DNA of 64,000 nucleotides, taken from NCBI GenBank assembly GCA_030539495.1, contig JAUNRX010000003.1, positions 9,416 through 73,415 on the forward strand. Reading direction: 5' to 3'. Made by a program: the position numbers and the translations under genes. This document shows, in pieces, positions 16,777 to 25,046 of the stretch (position 1 is the stretch's first letter; every line of letters starts with the position of its first letter). Below the pieces are notes generated by a model. That model saw only the letters and a list, made by a program, of their open reading frames with translations. It was not told where the DNA came from and did not search any database. Origin of the DNA: a bacterium. GTDB taxonomy: Bacteria; Bacillota; Clostridia; Lachnospirales; Lachnospiraceae.

Positions 16777-18230
16777 TACATTTCCTCCTTTATAATATTG
16801 ATGTATTCAATCTTCATGTCCTCAGGGCCGGTCAAGGAACAGCCCTTTTCTTTGGCATAATCGATATAGTCTAGGATTTCCTCAGTAATCTGTTCGCCAG
16901 GGGCAAGGATCGGAATTCCTGGAGGATAACACATGACAAACTCTGCGGATACTTTTCCGGCGCTTTCCATAATAGGAATGGAGCATTTTTCCGCATAAAA
17001 GGCATGTTGTGGTGAGTGGATCACCAGAGGATTGATATATTCATGGGTAAATAAGTTTGTCTTTTCTTTCTTATAGCGTCTTCGAATTTCAGAAAGGGCA
17101 CCTACTAACCGTTCTAAGTCTCTTGGGCGGTCACCTACGCTGATATAGGCAAGGATATTTCCAAGGTCTCCAAATTCAATCTGAATATCATATTCATCTC
17201 GCAGAATGTCGTATACTTCGATGCCGGCAAGTCCGATGGGAAGGGTATTGATCGAAAGTTTGGTATGGTCAAAGTCAAAGACGCTGTCTCCATTGATCAG
17301 TTCCTTTGAATAGGCATAGTAATCGCCAATCTCATTGATTTCCGAACGAGCATATTCAGCTAATTTGGTTACTTTATTAAAGATTTCCTTTCCGTGAAGT
17401 GCTAAATTCTTTCTAGAAATATCAAGGCTAGACATTAAAAGATAAGAACCACTTGTTGTTTGGGTCAGATTAATAATCTGTCTTACGTAGCCCGGGTTAA
17501 CATTGGGACCAGTAAGCAAAAAAGAGCTTTGCGTTAATGAGCCTCCGGACTTATGCATACTGACGGAAGCCATATCGGCACCGGCAGCCATTGCAGTCAT
17601 AGGCATGTTTTCTCCGAAGTAAAAATGAGTTCCGTGGGCCTCGTCTACTAATGCCAGCATGTTATGTGCATGGGCAAGCTCAACGATTGCTTTTAGATTG
17701 GAGCAGATTCCATAATAAGTTGGATTATTTACAAAAATGGCTTTGGCATCTGGATGGGCTTTGATTGCATCGTCTACATCGCGAACGCTCATTCCTAGGG
17801 AAATGCCAAGTTCATGATTGGTCTGTGGATTTATGTATACAGGAATTGCTCCATTTAAAACAATGGCATTGATTACGCTGCGGTGCACGTTTCGAGGCAG
17901 GATAATCTTGTCTCCACGTTTGGTTGTAGTCAGTACCATGGTCTGTACCGCAGAAGTGGTTCCGCCAACCATAAAGAAAGTATGGGCAGCACCAAAGGCA
18001 TCTGCGGCCAGCTTTTCTGCCTCGGCAATAACGGAAACGGGGTGGCAGAGGTTATCTAATGGTTTCATGGAGTTGACATCCACATTCATACAATCGGTAC
18101 CCAAAAAATTAGTCAGTTCCGGATTTCCCTTTCCATGCTTATGGCCTGGAACGTCAAATGGCACAACCCTCATAAGTTTAAAATGTTCCAACGCCTCCTT
18201 GATGGGCGCTTTTGTTTGATCCAAGTTCAA
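16776..18230 (-). CDS. speA: PLP-dependent Orn/Lys/Arg decarboxylase, probably arginine decarboxylase
   Basis: The chosen TTG start at 18230 gives 484 residues and lies 9 nt after AGGAGG; the longer frame to 18275 has no such site. The fold-type I decarboxylase has DVPGHKHGKGNPEL near the N-terminus, the PLP Asp in ALVDEAHGTHFYFG and the PLP Lys in VSMHKSGGSLTQS. It belongs to the clostridial/Bacillus SpeA (YaaO-like) group of about 490 residues. Agmatinase downstream points to arginine as substrate, producing agmatine. The gap from speD is 13 nt. Confidence 0.88.
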   Translation of the reverse strand: MNLDQTKAPIKEALEHFKLMRVVPFDVPGHKHGKGNPELTNFLGTDCMNVDVNSMKPLDNLCHPVSVIAEAEKLAADAFGAAHTFFMVGGTTSAVQTMVLTTTKRGDKIILPRNVHRSVINAIVLNGAIPVYINPQTNHELGISLGMSVRDVDDAIKAHPDAKAIFVNNPTYYGICSNLKAIVELAHAHNMLALVDEAHGTHFYFGENMPMTAMAAGADMASVSMHKSGGSLTQSSFLLTGPNVNPGYVRQIINLTQTTSGSYLLMSSLDISRKNLALHGKEIFNKVTKLAEYARSEINEIGDYYAYSKELINGDSVFDFDHTKLSINTLPIGLAGIEVYDILRDEYDIQIEFGDLGNILAYISVGDRPRDLERLVGALSEIRRRYKKEKTNLFTHEYINPLVIHSPQHAFYAEKCSIPIMESAGKVSAEFVMCYPPGIPILAPGEQITEEILDYIDYAKEKGCSLTGPEDMKIEYINIIKEEM

Positions 18231-18243
18231 TTTGTGTATCCTC

Positions 18244-19011
18244 CTAAAAAACATTACTGCCTGAGAAAATCTCAATCATTTCTCGGCGAATATTATTTGT
18301 AATCTTACGACGAAGGCTTTGAGGCAGTTCGTATATATTGGTGTTAAATAAGTAGTTTTGCAGGTCAATATCCTTGACCATTAATTTTGTATGAAACAGA
18401 TTACATTGGTAGAGATTCATATCAATGGCGTTATAATGTTTTAACGTCTTATTGCTAATATATTCTTGTATGGACGTAATCTTGTGGTCCATAAATAATT
18501 TCTTTCCACGTACATCTCTTGTAAAGCCACGTACACGGTAGTCCATGGTGATGATATCAGAGTCAAAGCTGCTGATTAGATAATCTAACGTAGAAAGAGG
18601 GGTGATTTCTCCACAGGTCGCCACATCGATGTCCACACGGAAGGTTGCCAAAGAGGTTTCCGGATGATATTCCGGATAGGTGTGGACGGTTACATGGCTT
18701 TTATCCAAATGTGCCACTACCGTATCGGTATTTCCCGGGAGCATCGAGCCTTCCGCGATTAGAAAGGTGACGCTGGCTCCTTGGGGATCATAGTCTTGCT
18801 TTGAGACATTAAGGACATGTGCTCCAATCATTTCTGTTAATTTATACATTATCTGAGTAAGTCGGTCTGAATTATACTGTTCGTCAATATAGGCGATATA
18901 GTCTTGCTGTTCACATCTTGTCTTTGCATAGCAGACATCATAAATATTAAAGCTTAACGATTTGGTCAGATTATTAAATCCATACAGTTTTAGTTTATTC
19001 TCCACGATCAT
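18244..19011 (-). CDS. speD: S-adenosylmethionine decarboxylase proenzyme
   Basis: The 255-residue protein starts at the ATG after AAGGAG; a longer in-frame extension to 19143 lies inside a terminator-like leader and is rejected. The sequence DKSHVTVHTYPEYHPE contains the Ser (about residue 117) that becomes the pyruvoyl group after self-cleavage and the HTYPE active-site segment; CGEI nearby holds the catalytic Cys. Length matches the E. coli-type enzyme rather than the short Bacillus/Thermotoga form. It makes decarboxylated AdoMet for SpeE. It is the first gene of the six-gene polyamine operon. Confidence 0.93.
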   Translation of the reverse strand: MIVENKLKLYGFNNLTKSLSFNIYDVCYAKTRCEQQDYIAYIDEQYNSDRLTQIMYKLTEMIGAHVLNVSKQDYDPQGASVTFLIAEGSMLPGNTDTVVAHLDKSHVTVHTYPEYHPETSLATFRVDIDVATCGEITPLSTLDYLISSFDSDIITMDYRVRGFTRDVRGKKLFMDHKITSIQEYISNKTLKHYNAIDMNLYQCNLFHTKLMVKDIDLQNYLFNTNIYELPQSLRRKITNNIRREMIEIFSGSNVF

Positions 19012-19099
19012 GACTCCTTTACCAATTTTAAAAGTGCTAATAACGCTATAAATGACAAAGTGACTTAACACGTTGTCTGATGTGGTGCCTGAAAAATAA

Positions 19100-19274
19100 A
19101 ACAAGTGATAGATGGAGTGCAAGAAGAGCAGTCCACATATCACTTGTTATAAGTTGCTACACAATATTCCATTGGCATAAAAAAAGAGATTACACCAATA
19201 TCTTAGGGGTAGTTAGAGTCTATATAGCAAAAGAATTACTTTTAATACTCTTATTGATTGTTTCACAAGTGATA
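19100..19274 (-). promoter_or_regulatory. Candidate transcription attenuator in the speD leader (three competing arms)
   Basis: Read in the speD direction, TATCACTTGT (19274-19265) comes first, then its complement AACAAGTGATA (19148-19138), then TATCACTTGTT (19110-19100), which runs into TTATTTTT. The middle arm can pair with the last arm (an 11-bp hairpin with a U-tract, a terminator) or with the first arm (antiterminator). The layout is like a riboswitch expression platform, just before the speD ribosome site. The effector is unknown. Confidence 0.6.
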
Positions 19275-19314
19275 GTGCTTAGTGCACACCATTTTACGGT
19301 TGTAAGTAACCAAC

Positions 19315-19464
19315 TTATAAAATTTGAGCAATTTGCTCAATCAATAAGGCAACAAAGTTGCCAATCGGCATTTGACCTGGCTGTCCGTATGGCCGTAATT
19401 TGATAGAACGGATTGGCGTTCTAAAATTGGTCAAAAATTCTTTGGCTGGTAAAATATAAACCAT
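19315..19464 (-). CDS. Possible 49-aa leader ORF upstream of speD
   Basis: An ATG at 19464 opens 49 codons, including RSIKLRPYGQPGQMPIGNFV and a hydrophobic end ALLIEQIAQIL, stopping at 19315. It lies downstream of the speD promoter and upstream of the attenuator arms. No clear Shine-Dalgarno site is present and the frame also contains two perfect palindromes (GAGCAAATTGCTC, GGCAACTTTGTTGCC), so it may instead be an untranslated structured region. I do not recognise the product. Confidence 0.3.
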   Translation of the reverse strand: MVYILPAKEFLTNFRTPIRSIKLRPYGQPGQMPIGNFVALLIEQIAQIL

Positions 19465-19499
19465 TTACCAAGATAAGGTTAAAACCTCGTATGATATAT

Positions 19500-19527
19500 A
19501 TTATATGAAAAGTTTTCGATTATGCAA
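19500..19527 (-). promoter_or_regulatory. Promoter of the polyamine operon
   Basis: On the minus strand TTGCAT (19527-19522) and TATAAT (19505-19500) are 16 nt apart. Transcription would start near 19493, giving a leader of about 480 nt before speD. Confidence 0.6.
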
Positions 19528-19647
19528 CCGTTTTTTATAAAAAATAGAAACTTGTCCGAAGTTTTGTAACATTGTCACAGAAAAAAATAGAAAAATGGTT
19601 ATAATAAAATCATAACTTGTAGAAATGTACAATAAGGAGAATGAAAA

Positions 19648-19959
19648 ATGGCAGCATTACACATAACAAAAGACAATTTTGAAGCTGAGGTATTACAATC
19701 TGATAAGCCTGTATTATTAGATTTCTGGGCAGAATGGTGTGGACCTTGCAAAATGTTACTTCCAGTAATTGAAGAACTTGCAGGCGAAGTAACAGATGCA
19801 AAAATCTGCAAAGTAAATGTAGATGATCATCCAGAATTAGCTCAAAGATATAGAGTAATGACAATCCCAACTTTAATCGTATTTAAAGATGGTGAAGCAG
19901 TTAACACTTCAATCGGTGTGAAACCTAAAAATGAAATCCTTGAAATGTTAAACGTTTAA
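19648..19959 (+). CDS. trxA: Thioredoxin
   Basis: The 103-residue protein is a standard single-domain thioredoxin with the redox motif WAEWCGPCKM (active Cys about residues 31 and 34), cis-Pro in TIPTLIVF and the usual buried Asp. It reduces protein disulfides in the cytoplasm. AAGGAG lies 7 nt upstream of the ATG and a TATAAT is at 19600-19605. It stands alone, followed by a very long inverted repeat that probably ends its transcript. No thioredoxin reductase is next to it. Confidence 0.97.
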   Translation: MAALHITKDNFEAEVLQSDKPVLLDFWAEWCGPCKMLLPVIEELAGEVTDAKICKVNVDDHPELAQRYRVMTIPTLIVFKDGEAVNTSIGVKPKNEILEMLNV

Positions 19960-19965
19960 GGAAAA

Positions 19966-20263
19966 GGGCTTTTCCACTTGGAGTAAGTGAGAGAGTGTTT
20001 TTTAGAAAAATTATATAGTTTGACGAAATATCAACCGGGAGGGGGAGTGCATACTGATGTTTTTCCCTTCCTCTACAAAAAAACGGCTTCTGTATTCTGC
20101 TGTCAGACACCTTACGGTGTTTGCCTTCAGTATACAGAAGCCGTTTTTTGTAATGTCAGAGGAAAAACATGCAGTATTGCACTGCGCCCTCCGGTTGATA
20201 TTCTGTAGGTTGTGATAATTTTTCTAAAAAACACTCGACGCAGGCTTACGAGTGGAAAAGCCC
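19966..20263 (+). repeat. Long nested inverted repeat, family B copy 1
   Basis: GGGCTTTTCCACT and AGTGGAAAAGCCC close the element; next come AGAGTGTTTTTTAGAAAAAT and its complement, the conserved loop (TTTGACGAAATATCAA left, TTGATATTCTGTAGGTTGTG right), CCTCTAC with its partner, a stem around ACGGCTTCTGTAT, and an apical hairpin CAGACACC / GGTGTTTG. A second hairpin GAATAGC / GCTATTC follows at 20271. It starts 6 nt after trxA in the same direction and is the sense-oriented twin of the copy at 24753. Confidence 0.88.
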
Positions 20264-20387
20264 GTTTTACAAGAATAGCGAAGCTATTCTTACGCAAAAG
20301 CGGAAGCTTCCCCAAAGGCATAAAAGCGTAAAGGACTTAAAAGCTACAAATGTTAAATGTATAAAGTATAAGGATTGCAAGTGCAGG

Positions 20388-21059
20388 TTATAGGCGGCTT
20401 AGCATGGCGGAGTTGGTGATTTTTATGTCGCCACGGGAAAGTTCTACATAGCCCTTTTTGGCGAAGTGGTTTAGCATGCGGGAGACTACCTCACGTGCGG
20501 TGCCTAGGTATTTGGAAATTTGTTCGTGAGTCATGTGAACCGTGTCGGTATTATTTTTGTCTGCTTCTTCGAGCAGGAAAGTCGCTAGACGGCGATCGAA
20601 ACTGGTAAATAGTATTTGCTTCATGGCGCACATAACTTCGGAGAAACATTCCGACACTAGCTGGTAGGAGAATGCTTCCACATAAATATTTTCATTGGTG
20701 AGTCTGGAAAAAATCTGCGGACTTAACTGCAGAATTTCACAGTCAGTTTCTGCTTCTATATGAATATCAAAGGTGATTGGGCGCAAGACGCAGGAGGCAG
20801 AAAGAATGCTGATGCCACCGGCTTCTAAGCGGTAAAGGTTTACCTCACGGCCTTCCTCTGAAATAATATAATTTCTTATGGAACCATTTTTTATAAGAAG
20901 GACACCCATGCAGTCATAATCTGCGCTATGGAGGGATTCGCCCTTTTTATAAGAAGAGGCGGTCGTATTGGAAAGCAAAAGTGTTTGCTGAGCCTCGCTT
21001 AAGTGATTCCAGAATGAAAAATGTTCAATTAAAAATGCTTGATCCTTTTGATTTAACAT
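20388..21059 (-). CDS. Crp/Fnr-family transcriptional regulator
   Basis: The 223-residue protein has an N-terminal cyclic-nucleotide-type beta-roll (residues about 20-120, containing KKGESLHSADYDCMGVLLIKNG and VNLYRLEAGGIS) and a C-terminal Crp winged helix (about 150-220) with HEQISKYLGTAREVVSRMLN as the recognition helix. No FNR-type cysteine cluster is visible. In clostridia such proteins answer to redox, CO, haem or unknown signals. It is a single gene near thioredoxin; targets cannot be read from the sequence. Confidence 0.9.
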   Translation of the reverse strand: MLNQKDQAFLIEHFSFWNHLSEAQQTLLLSNTTASSYKKGESLHSADYDCMGVLLIKNGSIRNYIISEEGREVNLYRLEAGGISILSASCVLRPITFDIHIEAETDCEILQLSPQIFSRLTNENIYVEAFSYQLVSECFSEVMCAMKQILFTSFDRRLATFLLEEADKNNTDTVHMTHEQISKYLGTAREVVSRMLNHFAKKGYVELSRGDIKITNSAMLSRL

Positions 21060-21191
21060 AAATATAACTCCTCTCTAAAAGGATGAAGTTATCATACAGA
21101 CAAAAAATGAAAATTACAAGTAAATAGTAAAAAAAGATAGACAATGTTATGATAAATGTAAGAAAAGTTTGAAAATAAGGAGATTAATGTG

Positions 21192-21518
21192 ATGGGAAAA
21201 GAGTTAAATACATTTGAACGAATCTATGAAGTTGTAAAGCTGATACCGAGAGGAACCGTAGCGACGTATGGACAAGTTGCCACACTAGCAGGAAACCGAA
21301 ACTGGGCCAGGATTGTAGGATATGCTCTTCATGTAAATCCTGATCCCGAGGGCATTCCATGTTATCGTGTGGTGACCAAAGATGGCAATGTCTCCAAAGC
21401 ATTTGCATTTGGCGGGGAAAATGAACAGGTTAGGCTGCTGAAAGAAGATGGCATCCCAGTGGAGGATGGAAAAGTGGATATGAAAAAATACCAATGGGAA
21501 GCTCCACCGTTTCTGTAA
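21192..21518 (+). CDS. MGMT/ATL-family DNA-binding protein with PCYR motif
   Basis: The 108-residue protein corresponds to the DNA-binding half of O6-alkylguanine-DNA alkyltransferase: RIYEVVKLIPRGTVATYGQV, the helix-turn-helix ATLAGNRNWARIVGYALH with the Arg finger, then GIPCYRVVTKDG. True alkyltransferases have PCHR and ATL proteins have PWHR; here the acceptor Cys is kept but His is Tyr. It may therefore be a lesion-sensing protein or a weak transferase. AAGGAG precedes the ATG at 21192 by 8 nt; the GTG just upstream is less likely. Confidence 0.82.
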   Translation: MGKELNTFERIYEVVKLIPRGTVATYGQVATLAGNRNWARIVGYALHVNPDPEGIPCYRVVTKDGNVSKAFAFGGENEQVRLLKEDGIPVEDGKVDMKKYQWEAPPFL

Positions 21519-21639
21519 ATAAAAAATAAAGAATAAAAAAGTTGGAAAGAGATACATGTTAGCTTTACTAATAATAAGTAGAAATAAAGGGAAAATAAGT
21601 AGTAACTAGTTGAAATAACAAGTAATCGAGGAACTACTT

Positions 21640-22662
21640 ATGAGAGATGCAATCAAAAAGTTAGAGAATATGCATATTGGAATTAGTGGTACTTCTCTGG
21701 CATTTATCACATTGAGTAACTGCTGGATAATAAAAGATATCAATTATTTGAAGCCAATTTCCATCTTTATTGCATGTATAATGATTTTACTAATGATAAC
21801 GAGATTGATTTTGTATCCAAAGAGGATGTATTCTGAGCTAAAAAATCCAGTGACAGGAACTTTTTATCCAACGATGGGTATGGTTGTGTGGTTGTTAACT
21901 TCCTATTTTTATCCCTATGCACCTAGGATCTGCAGTATAGTATGGCTTATTATTGTGGTATACCATTATGCAATTGTGGTATTTTACACAGTAGTGCGTA
22001 TTATGGAAGGGAAATTCAGCAATATTATGCCAACTTGCTTTATCGTCTATACCGGAATGATTACCGGAAGTGTGGCGAGCAAGAGTATGGGTGGTATTAT
22101 TCCGCCAATTGCCCATTTTATGCTGATGTTTGGCTTTATCTTTTATACAGGGCTATTGCCAGTGGTTCTGTATATCGTATTCAGAAGCGAAATATTGGAT
22201 GATGTAAAGCTTCCTACAGTCGGAATAGTATGTTCACCAGCGCCACTGGGCATTGTAGGTATATTGACGATTGTTGATGAACCAAATGTCTATATGTTAT
22301 CATGGCTAATCATTACAGGATTGCTCTTGCTTATTGTTGTCTATACGTATATTTATCGATTATTTAAAGAAGGATTTAAGCCTTCTTATGCAGCATTTAC
22401 ATTCCCATTGGCAATTGCCACATTGGCAGCTTATAAATTATCCGATTATTTTAACAAGATGGGACATGAATGGCTGGAAAAAATATTTAAATTATTTGGT
22501 GATATTGAAATTTTTATCGCAACTTATGTCATATTTTTTGTACTGCTCAATTTCATAAATCTATTTTTAGTTGCAATAAATCCAAGACTTGGAAAAGAAA
22601 TAGAGGAAGAAGAGGAGAAATTGGGTAGTGTGATCTATTCTGAGGAAGATAATGAGGATTAG
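21640..22662 (+). CDS. TDT-family transporter (TehA/SLAC1-like)
   Basis: The 340-residue protein has about ten membrane helices and motifs of the tellurite-resistance/dicarboxylate transporter family, for example the last conserved region SYAAFTFPLAIATLAAYKL. TDT proteins act as anion channels or exporters for tellurite, malate, sulfite or similar ions. The C-terminus is very acidic (EEEEEKLG, SEEDNED). It has its own upstream AT-rich region and a terminator after it, so it is probably a single-gene unit. The substrate is not known. Confidence 0.82.
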   Translation: MRDAIKKLENMHIGISGTSLAFITLSNCWIIKDINYLKPISIFIACIMILLMITRLILYPKRMYSELKNPVTGTFYPTMGMVVWLLTSYFYPYAPRICSIVWLIIVVYHYAIVVFYTVVRIMEGKFSNIMPTCFIVYTGMITGSVASKSMGGIIPPIAHFMLMFGFIFYTGLLPVVLYIVFRSEILDDVKLPTVGIVCSPAPLGIVGILTIVDEPNVYMLSWLIITGLLLLIVVYTYIYRLFKEGFKPSYAAFTFPLAIATLAAYKLSDYFNKMGHEWLEKIFKLFGDIEIFIATYVIFFVLLNFINLFLVAINPRLGKEIEEEEEKLGSVIYSEEDNED

Positions 22663-22733
22663 CTGGATTGTACGTGAAATTGTACAATGTATTTAAAAAA
22701 ATACAATTAAATACTGGGCAAATTGTAACAATT

Positions 22734-22769
22734 AGACAAGGAATAGGTCATTTTTTCCTTGTCTTTTAT
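22734..22769 (+). terminator. Terminator after the TDT transporter
   Basis: AGACAAGGAA pairs with TTCCTTGTCT and is followed by TTTATTTTG. Confidence 0.75.
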
Positions 22770-22851
22770 TTTGAACAATAAAAATAATGTCTATGTGTTT
22801 GTAAAAAATTGTAGATAATTAAGAATACATAATTTACCATGTCGAAATTTG

Positions 22852-22880
22852 TTGAAAATATGCATAAAAAGAAATATAAT
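22852..22880 (+). promoter_or_regulatory. Promoter of cstA
   Basis: TTGAAA (22852-22857) and TATAAT (22875-22880) are separated by 17 nt; the leader to 22961 is about 75 nt. The remainder of 22770-22960 is AT-rich with no gene. Confidence 0.6.
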
Positions 22881-22960
22881 TACAATATAAATCAGGGCAG
22901 ATTGTATAATTAGAAAAAATATTTATTAAGCCCCAATTTTTACTTATAGGAGAAATATAT

Positions 22961-24394
22961 ATGAAGACATTTTTTGGATGCCTCGCGATCTTAATTATCG
23001 GATACTTTACATATGGTAAATATATCGATAGATTAGTAGGAACAAATGAAAAAGGTGAAACACCAGCAACAAGATTGCAAGATGGAGTAGATTACGTACC
23101 AATGCCTTGGCATAAAGTATTCTTAATTCAATTCTTAAATATCGCAGGAACAGGACCAATCTTTGGTGCAATTTCCGGTGCGTTATTTGGACCAGTTGCA
23201 TTTTTATGGATTACTTTCGGTTGTGTTTTTGCAGGAGCAGTACACGATTACTTATCCGGTCTTATTTCTTTAAGACATGATGGAGCGTCTGTTTCTGAAT
23301 TAGTAGGCCTTTACTTAGGTAAGACTATGATGATGATCATGAGAGTATTCTCAGTTGTATTATTAATCTTAGTAGGTACAGTATTTGTTAACTCCCCAGC
23401 AGCTTTACTTTCCACAATGACAGGAAAGAGCTTGTTGGTTTGGACAATTATCATCATTATCTACTATATCGTAGCTACTGTATTACCTGTTGATAAGGTA
23501 ATCGGTAAAATCTATCCGTTATTCGGTGCGGCATTATTAATAATGGCAGTTGGTTTATGTGGTGGTATGATCTACAACGATATCACAGGTGTTAAACCAA
23601 TGATGGAATTGACACTTAAAAACTTACATCCTTCAGGACTTAGCGTATTCCCATTCTTATTCACTACAATCGCTTGTGGTGCATTAAGTGGTTTCCACGC
23701 AACACAATCTCCAATGATGGCAAGATGTGTACAACGTGAAGATGAATGTAAAAAGGTATTCTTCGGCGCAATGATAGTTGAAGGTATCGTAGCATTAGTT
23801 TGGTGCGCAGTAGCAATTTCTTTCTTCGGAGATACATTAAGCTTAAGCAATGCAATCAACACTCAAGGTGTTTCCGGTGTAGTTTCCACAATCTCTAAAG
23901 GATTACTTGGAACATTCGGTGCAATCTTAGCAGTACTTGGTGTAGTAGCATGCCCAATCACAAGTGGTGATACTGCATTCAGAAGTGCAAGACTTACAAT
24001 TGCAGATGCATTCAAGATTAAGCAAGACAGCATTATAAACAGATTTTTAATCGCTATCCCATTATTCGTGATTTGTATCATCTTAAATCAAGTAGACTTC
24101 AACATCATTTGGAGATACTTCGCATGGTCAAATCAAACACTAGCAACAATCTTCTTATGGACTGCAACAGCTTTCTTAATTAAAAACAACAAAACTCGTT
24201 GGGTTACAATGATTCCAGCAATCTTTATGACTTACATTTGTGTAACTTACATTCTACAAGCTCCAGAAGGCTTTAGAATTGCACCAAACATCTCCAATGG
24301 TGTAGCAGTAGTTGCAACAATCGTAATCACTTATGTATTCAATAAAAAGTTTTATGTAAACAGAGAACAAGCAAAAATCATAACAGAAGAATAA
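22961..24394 (+). CDS. cstA: CstA-family pyruvate/peptide transporter
   Basis: The 477-residue membrane protein belongs to the carbon-starvation CstA family, with about 13 helices and the conserved FLNIAGTGPIFGAISGALFG (about 53-72) and GALSGFHATQSPMMARC (about 240-256). Family members take up pyruvate (BtsT, CstA) or peptides. It is shorter than E. coli CstA (about 700 residues), as is usual in clostridia. GGAG lies before the ATG, its own promoter is upstream and a strong terminator follows, so it is monocistronic. No LytS/LytT-type pair is adjacent. Confidence 0.9.
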   Translation: MKTFFGCLAILIIGYFTYGKYIDRLVGTNEKGETPATRLQDGVDYVPMPWHKVFLIQFLNIAGTGPIFGAISGALFGPVAFLWITFGCVFAGAVHDYLSGLISLRHDGASVSELVGLYLGKTMMMIMRVFSVVLLILVGTVFVNSPAALLSTMTGKSLLVWTIIIIIYYIVATVLPVDKVIGKIYPLFGAALLIMAVGLCGGMIYNDITGVKPMMELTLKNLHPSGLSVFPFLFTTIACGALSGFHATQSPMMARCVQREDECKKVFFGAMIVEGIVALVWCAVAISFFGDTLSLSNAINTQGVSGVVSTISKGLLGTFGAILAVLGVVACPITSGDTAFRSARLTIADAFKIKQDSIINRFLIAIPLFVICIILNQVDFNIIWRYFAWSNQTLATIFLWTATAFLIKNNKTRWVTMIPAIFMTYICVTYILQAPEGFRIAPNISNGVAVVATIVITYVFNKKFYVNREQAKIITEE

Positions 24395-24425
24395 GAAAAA
24401 TTTGATAGCCTAAAATCAACAAAAA

Positions 24426-24456
24426 AGGAGCCGTCCCCAGCGGCTCCTTTTTTGTT
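24426..24456 (+). terminator. Terminator after cstA
   Basis: GGAGCCG pairs with CGGCTCC over a short loop and six T follow. Confidence 0.9.
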
Positions 24457-24531
24457 GCCTAAATTTATTATACATACCCCTGCTTTTAGGACTTATATTC
24501 CTTTTACTTCAAAGTCTACCGTCTACCCTAA

Positions 24532-24713
24532 CCCAGCCGCGCCTCACCGAAGGTGACAGTCCGCGGAGACACGCGTCGGTTTTTCATCCTTGTGAAATAT
24601 TTTCTTTTAGGAAATCTTTTTAAGCACTTGCCGGAAGTCCAATCCCCAGCCGCGCCTCACCGTTAGGTGACAGTCCGCGTCACTAGCCATATATATTTTC
24701 TTTTAGGAAATCT
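24532..24713. repeat. GC-rich tandem hairpin repeat, family E
   Basis: Two units, 24532-24617 and 24645-24713, share CCCAGCCGCGCCTCACCG, a loop, GGTGACAGTCCGCG and, after a variable stretch, ATTTTCTTTTAGGAAATCT. The GC-rich part folds as a small hairpin CTCACC / GGTGA with the loop changing from GAA to TTA. Composition differs strongly from the surrounding AT-rich DNA. No gene is present. Confidence 0.75.
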
Positions 24714-24752
24714 ACGGTTTTGCGTAGGAATAGCGAAGCTATTCCGTAGAAC

Positions 24753-25041
24753 GGCTTTTGCACCCAAAGACTTAAAGATTGCTTTGTAGAAAAATCTCAC
24801 AGCCTACAGAATATCAATAGGAGGGTCAGTGCAATACCAGATGTTTTCTCTCTGACGTTACAGAGGGACAATATGTCTCCTGAAGGCAAACACCGAAGGT
24901 GTCTGACAGCAGGAAACATATGCCCCTCTGTAGAGGAAGGAGAAAACATCGGTATGCACGCCCTCCTATTGATATTTCGTAACCCAAAAGAGGATTTTTC
25001 TACAAAAAAAGCAATCTCAATCTATGCCAAGTGCAAAAGCC
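24753..25041 (-). repeat. Long nested inverted repeat, family B copy 2
   Basis: On the minus strand the ends are GGCTTTTGCAC and GTGCAAAAGCC. The core repeats B1 almost base for base: TACGAAATATCAA, GTGCATAC, GATGTTTT, CTTCCTCTAC, CTGCTGTCAGACACCTTCGG, GGTGTTTGCCTTCAG, ATTGCACTG, TTGATATTCTGTAGG. A GAATAGC / GCTATTC tail follows at about 24728, as in B1. It begins 6 nt after the stop of the PQQ-like gene and in its orientation. Confidence 0.88.
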
Positions 25042-25046
25042 CCCCC

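Noticed and set aside
19012..19143. Longer speD frame adding 44 residues at the N-terminus
   Set aside because: The extension has no family similarity, covers the terminator-like hairpin, and AAGGAG is placed for the ATG at 19011.
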